DNA of 55,499 nt from Actinobacteria bacterium UBA2286 (GTDB lineage: Bacteria; Actinomycetota; Coriobacteriia; Anaerosomatales; Anaerosomataceae): assembly GCA_002345925.1 (NCBI GenBank), contig DDWM01000070.1, positions 1-55,499 on the forward strand. The letters run 5' to 3'. Shown one piece after another: positions 50,184 through 55,499 of the stretch (the stretch's first letter is position 1; every line of letters begins with the position of its first letter). The translations under genes and the position numbers were made by a program. Under the pieces are notes generated by a model that saw only the letters and a program-made list of their open reading frames with translations, ran no database searches and was not told the origin of the DNA.

Positions 50184-51746
50184 TTAGTGGCGGAAGTGGC
50201 GGTGCCCCGTGAAGACCATCGCTACGCCGAGCTCGTCGGCCTTCGCGATGACTTCCTCGTCGCGGATGGAGCCGCCCGGCTGGATGACCGCAGTGACGCC
50301 AGCGGCCGCAACGACCTCAAGCGAGTCGGCGAACGGCATGAACGCGTCGCTCGCGCACACGGCGCCCACGCTCTTGTCGCCAGCGGCTTCAACGGCGATG
50401 CGCGCCGAGTTCACGCGATTCATCTGGCCGGCGCCCACGCCCACGCTCACGAAATCCCTCGCAAGCAGGATGGCGTTGCTCTTCACGCTCTTGCAGACTC
50501 GCCAGGCGAAGAGCAGCTGCTCCATCTCCTCGGCAGAGGGCTGGCGCTTCGTTGCGACCGTAAAGATGGCCGGATCCTCAACCACGGTGTCGGAAGTCTG
50601 CACCAGCATGCCACCCTCGACCGCACGCGACTCGTAGTGGCCGCCCACCGGACGCACGCCGCCGGTCTTGAGCACGCGCAGGTTCGGCTTGGCCGAGAGG
50701 AGCTCGAGCGCCTCAGGAGTGTAGTCGGGGGCGATCATGACTTCGACGAACTGCTTATTCTCGGAAATCGCCTCGATGATCTCGGCGGGCACCGTGCGGT
50801 TGAACGCCATGACGCCGCCATATGCCGAGATGGAATCCGCCGCATGCGCGCGCTTGTACGCGGCCACGAGGTCGTCATCGATTGCAGTGCCGCACGGGTT
50901 CATGTGCTTCACGATCACGCACGCAGGGCCGTCGGTGAACTCGCGCACCGCGGTCCATGCTGCGTCGGTATCGAGGATGTTGTTGTACGAGAGCTCCTTG
51001 CCTTGCACCTGCTCGGCACGGGCAAGCGTGTGCTCCTTCGCGTCCATGAAGCGGTAGAACGACGCCTGCTGGTGCGGGTTCTCGCCGTAGCGCAGATCCT
51101 GCACCTTCTCCAGGCGGAAGCGGGCCTCGGCAGGGAACGGCGTCTTCTTGTAGCCGGAAAGGTAGAACCAGATCGCGCTGTCGTAGGCGCTCGTGAGGCG
51201 GAAGACCTCGGTCGCGCACGCACGGCGCGTCTCAGGCAGCGTCGAGCCGTCGTTGGCACGCATCTCGGCCAGGATCGAGTCGTAGGCGGCCGGGTTGGTC
51301 ACGACCGTCACGCTCTCGAAGTTCTTTGCTGCCGAGCGAAGCATGCTCGGTCCGCCGATATCGATGTTCTCGATGGCGTCGGCCTCGGTCACGCCATCCT
51401 TGGCGATCGTCGCCTCAAAGGCGTACAGGTTCACGACGACGAGGTCGATCATGCCGATGCCGTGCTCGTCGGCAGCCGCCATGTGCGCGGGAACGTCGCG
51501 GCGCGCGAGAAGCCCGCCGTGCACCTTGGGGTGGAGCGTCTTGACTCGGCCATCCATCATCTCCGGGAAGCCGGTGAGATCGTCGATTGGGCGCACGGGT
51601 ACACCCGCCTCGGCAAGGACCTTTGCGGTGCCTCCGGTGGAAACGATCTCCACTCCGAATTCCTCAGACAGCGTGCGGCAGAAATCGACGACGCCTGTCT
51701 TATCGGTGACGGAAACCAGCGCGCGCTTTACCTTGACGAGATTCAC
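50184..51746 (-). CDS. purH: Bifunctional AICAR transformylase/IMP cyclohydrolase
   Basis: A 520-residue PurH catalysing the last two steps of IMP synthesis. The N-terminal MGS-like cyclohydrolase domain has VSVTDKTGVVDF, VSTGGTAKVL and RVKTLHPKVHGGLLAR; the C-terminal domain has LRYGENPHQQASFY, VKHMNPCGTAI and the ending FTGHRHFRH. Full length. Separated from purN-purM by the binding-protein and aminotransferase genes. Confidence 0.96.
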   Translation of the reverse strand: MNLVKVKRALVSVTDKTGVVDFCRTLSEEFGVEIVSTGGTAKVLAEAGVPVRPIDDLTGFPEMMDGRVKTLHPKVHGGLLARRDVPAHMAAADEHGIGMIDLVVVNLYAFEATIAKDGVTEADAIENIDIGGPSMLRSAAKNFESVTVVTNPAAYDSILAEMRANDGSTLPETRRACATEVFRLTSAYDSAIWFYLSGYKKTPFPAEARFRLEKVQDLRYGENPHQQASFYRFMDAKEHTLARAEQVQGKELSYNNILDTDAAWTAVREFTDGPACVIVKHMNPCGTAIDDDLVAAYKRAHAADSISAYGGVMAFNRTVPAEIIEAISENKQFVEVMIAPDYTPEALELLSAKPNLRVLKTGGVRPVGGHYESRAVEGGMLVQTSDTVVEDPAIFTVATKRQPSAEEMEQLLFAWRVCKSVKSNAILLARDFVSVGVGAGQMNRVNSARIAVEAAGDKSVGAVCASDAFMPFADSLEVVAAAGVTAVIQPGGSIRDEEVIAKADELGVAMVFTGHRHFRH

Positions 51747-51793
51747 GAGGATGCCCCTTCCCAGATGACTTGTACTGCGTATTGTGCAACAAA

Positions 51794-51823
51794 AACGGCT
51801 CCGGTGTTGTTGCCGGAGCCGTT
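51794..51823 (-). terminator. Intrinsic terminator of the binding-protein gene
   Basis: AACGGCTCCGG and CCGGAGCCGTT form an 11-bp perfect stem with an 8-nt loop, followed on the reverse strand by TTTGTTG. It lies between the stop at 51856 and the purH start. Confidence 0.9.
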
Positions 51824-51855
51824 CTTTCCCCCAACCCTCGGATGGGATGCTGTAG

Positions 51856-53031
51856 TTATTTGACGATCTGCTTCCACTCGCCGCCGGTCACCTTGTATGC
51901 CGAGATGACCTGGTTGGTGGTGTCGCCGTTCGCGTCGAACGAGGACACACCTGTTACGCCGTCGAAGGAGAGCGTGCGAATCGCCTTCGCCACGTCGGCG
52001 CGGTCGGTGCCTGCGTCGAGCACTGCGTTGATGATGATCCATGCCGAGTCATACGCGTAGCTGTCGTACGCCTCGGGGTCCGTGCCGTACTTCGCAAGGT
52101 ACGAGGCCTTGAACTCGACACCTCTCGGCTGCTGCTCGAGCGGCAGTCCAAGGCTCGTGCAGATGTCGCCCTCGGCGTTCTCGGCACGCGCAATGGTCAC
52201 GTACTCTGCCGAGAAGAGCATGTCGCCGCCGATGACGGGAATCTTGAGCCCGGCTTCTTTGGCCTGCTTGGAGATGAGTGCGCCTTCGGTGTGTGCGCCA
52301 CCGTAGTAGAGGGCCTCGGGTGTTGCGGCCTTCACGCGGGTGATAACGGCCTTGAAGTCGACCTCTTTGGCCTGGACCTTCTCCTGGACGACGACTTCGC
52401 CGCCCTTCTCCTTGAACCGCTTCACGAACTCGGTCGCAAGACCGGAGCCGTACGGCGTCGAGTCGTCGAGTACGGCGACCTTCTTGATGCCGAGCTGGTC
52501 GTAGACGAGGTCAGCAGCGAAGATCCCCTGCGCGTCGTCCTTGGCAACGATCCGGTTCACGATGTCGAAGCCCTGGGCGGTAAGCTGCGGGTTGGTGGAC
52601 ACCGAGACCATCGCCATGCCTGCACGGTCGTAGACCGCCGAGGCGGGAATCGAGCATCCGGAGTTGAAGTGACCGGCAACGGCCACAACGCCCTGGTCGC
52701 CATCGAGCAGGTTGGCGACGTTCACTGCCTGCTTCGGGTCGGCCTGGTCGTCTTGTGCGGAGATCTCGAACTTGTAGCCCGCGGCCTTGGCCTCGTCGCT
52801 CGCGTTCGCTTCTTCGATCGCCATCTCAACAGCGCGCTTCATGCCCTCGCCGTACACGGCATTATCGCCGGTGAGCGGAGCGGCAAAGCCGACCTTCACG
52901 ACCTTCATCTCAGCTGGTGCGGTGTCGCCATCGACCGATTCGGTCTTAGCCGAGCAGCCGGCTAGCATGCCGGTAGTCAGCACCGCGGCAGTGAGCAGCA
53001 GCGCCAGCCCTTTGAATTTCGTATTCCTCAT
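51856..53031 (-). CDS. Branched-chain amino-acid-type ABC transporter binding lipoprotein
   Basis: A 391-residue periplasmic-binding-like lipoprotein (LivK/Peripla_BP_6 family). The signal peptide ends in the lipobox LAGCSAK, and the mature part begins with VKVGFAAPLTGDNAVYGEG, followed by DDQADPKQAVNVANLL and VAVAGHFNSGCSIPA. It delivers hydrophobic amino acids or a related ligand to a permease not encoded here. It ends at a strong terminator. Confidence 0.9.
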   Translation of the reverse strand: MRNTKFKGLALLLTAAVLTTGMLAGCSAKTESVDGDTAPAEMKVVKVGFAAPLTGDNAVYGEGMKRAVEMAIEEANASDEAKAAGYKFEISAQDDQADPKQAVNVANLLDGDQGVVAVAGHFNSGCSIPASAVYDRAGMAMVSVSTNPQLTAQGFDIVNRIVAKDDAQGIFAADLVYDQLGIKKVAVLDDSTPYGSGLATEFVKRFKEKGGEVVVQEKVQAKEVDFKAVITRVKAATPEALYYGGAHTEGALISKQAKEAGLKIPVIGGDMLFSAEYVTIARAENAEGDICTSLGLPLEQQPRGVEFKASYLAKYGTDPEAYDSYAYDSAWIIINAVLDAGTDRADVAKAIRTLSFDGVTGVSSFDANGDTTNQVISAYKVTGGEWKQIVK

Positions 53032-53137
53032 GCCGGTTCCTTTCCGTGCGAGCCGACATAGCGGAAGCGCTATGCACCTGGCTGCATGAAACTACAAGGG
53101 GATGAATATAGCAGCAGACCGGCACTGAGAGGAAGCA

Positions 53138-53914
53138 TCAGACACGAACGCGGGGCTTGCGCTCCCACACGTCTCGCATCGCCTCGCTGAGTGCGATACA
53201 TGCCTCGCCGCCGCGACCCTGCATCTCACGGATGCCCCCGAATGCGTTGGCGAAGAATACCTCATCAGCGATTTCGAGATCATCCAGGCTGATCGGCGCC
53301 GCAAGCGCGGAGTAGCCGACCGATGAGCAGTTGTCGAGGATCCACCGGCGCGCAACGCCCGCAATCGCCGACGGTGATGGCGGCGTCGCCAGAACCGTGC
53401 CGAGGCGAACGAAGATCGAAGCGGTGCTGCCGTCGATGATGTAACCCCCCGGCCGAGCGATGATCGCCTGCTCGCCACCTGCTGCGCGCGCTTCGCGGTG
53501 CGCCGCGTCCCAGAAGGCGCGATCCGCCGGCTTGGCGGCGCCGATCGGCAGCTGCGGCTCCTCATCGACGACAACGGGAACAGCACGGACACCGTCGATG
53601 ACATCAAGAGAGGAGAGCCGACGCTCGATGACAACGTCAGGGAGGCCGTCTGTGCCCACGACAAGCGTTAGGCGCACCATGGAGGTCATTGGCCCGTCAT
53701 AGGCCGCCAGAGCGCCGCTGATGGCCGTCTCGACCGCTTGAATGGCATTCTCACCACAGCCACCTGCCCTCAGGCGCCTGACATGATAATCCCATAGGGA
53801 AATCTCGCAGCCAGCGGCGACGCGACACGTCTCCTTGAGTGGTATTGCTGGAGTGGCATCACTTGGCAACTGCGGTTCCTGCCTTCTCGGTGCCCCTGCG
53901 AAGGGACCAAACAT
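53138..53914 (-). CDS. Class IV aminotransferase (aminodeoxychorismate lyase-like)
   Basis: A 258-residue PLP enzyme of fold type IV from ATG 53914 (ATG 53929 is an alternative). The R of LWDYHVRRLRAGG, the likely PLP Lys in GAAKPADRAFW and the phosphate-binding GYIIDGSTASIFV with AIAGVARRWIL are in order; the usual Glu of EGST is Asp. PabC, BCAT or D-amino-acid transaminase activities are all possible; PabC is favoured by size. Confidence 0.75.
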   Translation of the reverse strand: MFGPFAGAPRRQEPQLPSDATPAIPLKETCRVAAGCEISLWDYHVRRLRAGGCGENAIQAVETAISGALAAYDGPMTSMVRLTLVVGTDGLPDVVIERRLSSLDVIDGVRAVPVVVDEEPQLPIGAAKPADRAFWDAAHREARAAGGEQAIIARPGGYIIDGSTASIFVRLGTVLATPPSPSAIAGVARRWILDNCSSVGYSALAAPISLDDLEIADEVFFANAFGGIREMQGRGGEACIALSEAMRDVWERKPRVRV

Positions 53915-54091
53915 CGTCCATGAGTACACCTGAACCTACCCCCGTCACGACCTCGGATACAGTATCCCGGAGAGGGTCTGCCGAGGCGCCCCCTCGCGCC
54001 ACGACAGAACCCGCACATATCGTGGCACGTCGACCTAAACAGAATCTAAACCGGCAGGTCAGATGGGGTATCGGAGTCAGATTACAGGCGA

Positions 54092-54760
54092 TTATCGCTC
54101 AGGAAGCACTCGTACTTTGCGGCCGTCGATCTCAAGTCGGCCGTCCGCGAAGAGCCCAACAGCTTCAACGATGAGTCTGTGCTCAACGGCGTGGAGCTTA
54201 GCCTCGAGTGTCGCGACCGTGTCGTCCTCGGCAATCCGGACGGCCTCCTGCGCGATAACCGGACCGCGGTCAAAGTGCTCGTCGGCAAAGTGCACTGTCA
54301 CGCCGGTCACCTTGGCGCCGTACTCGAAGGCGTCTTTGATACCGGATGCTCCGGCGAACGCCGGCAGCAACGCCGGGTGCAGGTTCATGACCCGACCCGG
54401 GAACGCGTGAAGCACTTCTTGACCGAGCAGACGCATGTATCCCGCCATCACGACAAGTTCGACTGCATGGTCATCGAGCGCCTCAGCGATCGCATGGTTG
54501 TACGCCGAGATGGTGGTGTATGCGGTGCGGTCGACGAAGACGGCCGGAATGCCGGCCTTGCGGGCGCGCTCCAGGCCGAACGCGTCGAGCTTGTTGGAGA
54601 TAACGACAGCCACGGTCGCATTGATCTCGTGCCGCTCGCAGGCATCGATGAGCGCCTGGAGGTTCGTGCCGCTTCCCGAGATGAGCACTCCCACGCGCAG
54701 TCGGCCTTCGCCATCGCGGTTATCAAAGAGCTCCCCGCCGGGAATCGCTGTGTCATCCAT
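54092..54760 (-). CDS. purN: Phosphoribosylglycinamide formyltransferase
   Basis: A 222-residue PurN that transfers formyl from 10-formyl-THF to GAR. Substrate loop LISGSGTNLQAL, catalytic NLHPALLPAF (Asn, His) and VTVHFADEHFDRGPVI with the catalytic Asp are all present. About 20 residues precede the usual start. Its ATG overlaps the purM stop by eight bases. Confidence 0.95.
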   Translation of the reverse strand: MDDTAIPGGELFDNRDGEGRLRVGVLISGSGTNLQALIDACERHEINATVAVVISNKLDAFGLERARKAGIPAVFVDRTAYTTISAYNHAIAEALDDHAVELVVMAGYMRLLGQEVLHAFPGRVMNLHPALLPAFAGASGIKDAFEYGAKVTGVTVHFADEHFDRGPVIAQEAVRIAEDDTVATLEAKLHAVEHRLIVEAVGLFADGRLEIDGRKVRVLPER

Positions 54761-55499
54761 ACACGACCTCCCCCTTCCCGCTTACGATCTCGCCGATCTC
54801 CGAGACGACTTCGCCAGCCGCAAGCAGCGCCGCCGCAGCAGCAGGCGCATCGCGAGGATCGAGCACTAGTGCAAAGCCGACGCCCATGTTGAACGTGCGG
54901 TACATCTCATCGTCGGAAAGCGATGCCGCGTCCTGGATGAGTCCGAAGACCTGCGGGACCTTCCAGGAGCCGCGAACCACGCGTGCGTCGCACGTCTCTG
55001 GCAGCGTGCGGTTCAGGTTCTCGGTGATACCACCACCGGTGATGTGCGCCATGCCCTTCACCTTCACGCCCGAGCGCAGCAGTGCCAGGATCGAACGAAC
55101 ATAGAGCCTCGTCGGCTCCAGCAGAGCATCACCAAGCGTAGTTCCGCCGAGGTCGACGCGCGGAACTGTCATCTCGGCTTCGTGGCCGTCTACAAGCACG
55201 CGGCGGATGAGCGAGAATCCGTTGCTGTGCGCACCGCTTGACCCCAGTCCGAGGATCACGTCGCCCGGCGCGATAGTGGAGCCGTCGATTGCCTTGGGGC
55301 GGTCGACAACACCTACACAGAAGCCGGACAGGTCGTAGTCGTCCGGATCCATGACGCCGGGGTGCTCGGCCATCTCCCCGCCGACAAGTGAGCAGCCCGA
55401 CTGGCGGCACCCCTCGGCGATTCCTTCGACGATCTGCGCGGTGAGAGCAGCGTCGAGCTTGCCGACGGCGATGTAGTCGAGGAAGAAGAGCGGCTCGGC
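54753..55499 (-). CDS. purM: Phosphoribosylformylglycinamidine cyclo-ligase, partial
   Basis: The C-terminal ~248 residues of PurM (AIR synthetase); the N-terminus lies beyond the window. AEPLFFLDYIAVGKL is the first visible part, then SLVGGEMAEHPG, LGLGSSGAHSNGFSLIRR and KGMAHITGGGITENLNR. It forms an operon with purN in the order purM-purN on the reverse strand. Confidence 0.95.
   Translation of the reverse strand, partial: AEPLFFLDYIAVGKLDAALTAQIVEGIAEGCRQSGCSLVGGEMAEHPGVMDPDDYDLSGFCVGVVDRPKAIDGSTIAPGDVILGLGSSGAHSNGFSLIRRVLVDGHEAEMTVPRVDLGGTTLGDALLEPTRLYVRSILALLRSGVKVKGMAHITGGGITENLNRTLPETCDARVVRGSWKVPQVFGLIQDAASLSDDEMYRTFNMGVGFALVLDPRDAPAAAAALLAAGEVVSEIGEIVSGKGEVVYG

Noticed and set aside
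50124..51863. Forward open frame of 579 codons
   Set aside because: Antisense shadow of purH, with low-complexity Arg/His-rich product and no start site.

Overview
The window is high-GC DNA from a Gram-positive bacterium, most likely an actinobacterium and perhaps a member of the Coriobacteriia. Pointers are a DegV protein, a DUF2510 protein, a sortase-type surface protein, GTG/TTG starts after strong Shine-Dalgarno sites, and a purM-purN-purH neighbourhood. The taxonomic call is an inference from gene style; no rRNA or other marker is present.

Layout. (1) 1-3746: chromosomal flank with a patatin-like phospholipase, a DegV fatty-acid-binding protein and a radical SAM/SPASM protein. (2) 3747-8721: scrambled zone. 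An IS3-family element (4424-6959) is split in its orfA by an IS30-family element (4755-5973). It abuts the eroded remains of an integrative element (about 6960-8721) that carries two reverse-oriented gene cassettes and a well-formed integron attC site (7783-7884). (3) 8696-48215: an integrative and conjugative element (ICE) of about 39.5 kb. It is bounded by a 26-bp direct repeat of the 3' end of tRNA-Glu, and its tyrosine integrase gene runs into that tRNA gene. (4) 48190-55499: chromosomal flank with tRNA-Glu, tRNA-Lys, an MscS channel, a ParE/RelE-Phd toxin-antitoxin pair, purH, a branched-chain amino-acid binding lipoprotein, a class IV aminotransferase, purN and the start-truncated purM.

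Inside the ICE, from left to right: a defence block holds a HEPN-type Abi protein, a cassette-like gene next to a second attC-like site, a pair of overlapping DUF262 (GmrSD/ParB-like) genes, and a three-gene CBASS-like operon (CD-NTase, stand-alone E2-like protein, DUF6602/PD-(D/E)XK-like protein). An eight-gene type IV secretion operon follows (VirD4, pilin-like, VirB6-like, VirB3-like, VirB4 parts, NlpC/P60 hydrolase). Then come an HNH nuclease, Vsr and C5-cytosine methyltransferase group and a radical-SAM/TcmP pair. A long reverse-strand operon encodes a giant surface protein fused to a class-B sortase domain, a CAP-like secreted protein, membrane proteins, a ParA-fold protein with a broken Walker A, ParB and ParA. 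MobP-type relaxase and accessory genes, a non-coding oriT candidate, RadC, small regulators, excisionase-like proteins and the integrase complete the element.

How it fits together: relaxase, coupling protein, VirB4 and the muralytic enzyme should move the element; ParAB and the integrase/excisionase set should maintain it; four or more defence loci are cargo. The strongest unusual signals are attC-like sites on both sides of the ICE's left boundary, the adhesin-sortase fusion, the CBASS-like operon with a nuclease-like third gene, and evidence that two related elements stacked up at one tRNA gene. All functions are read from sequence motifs without database searches.
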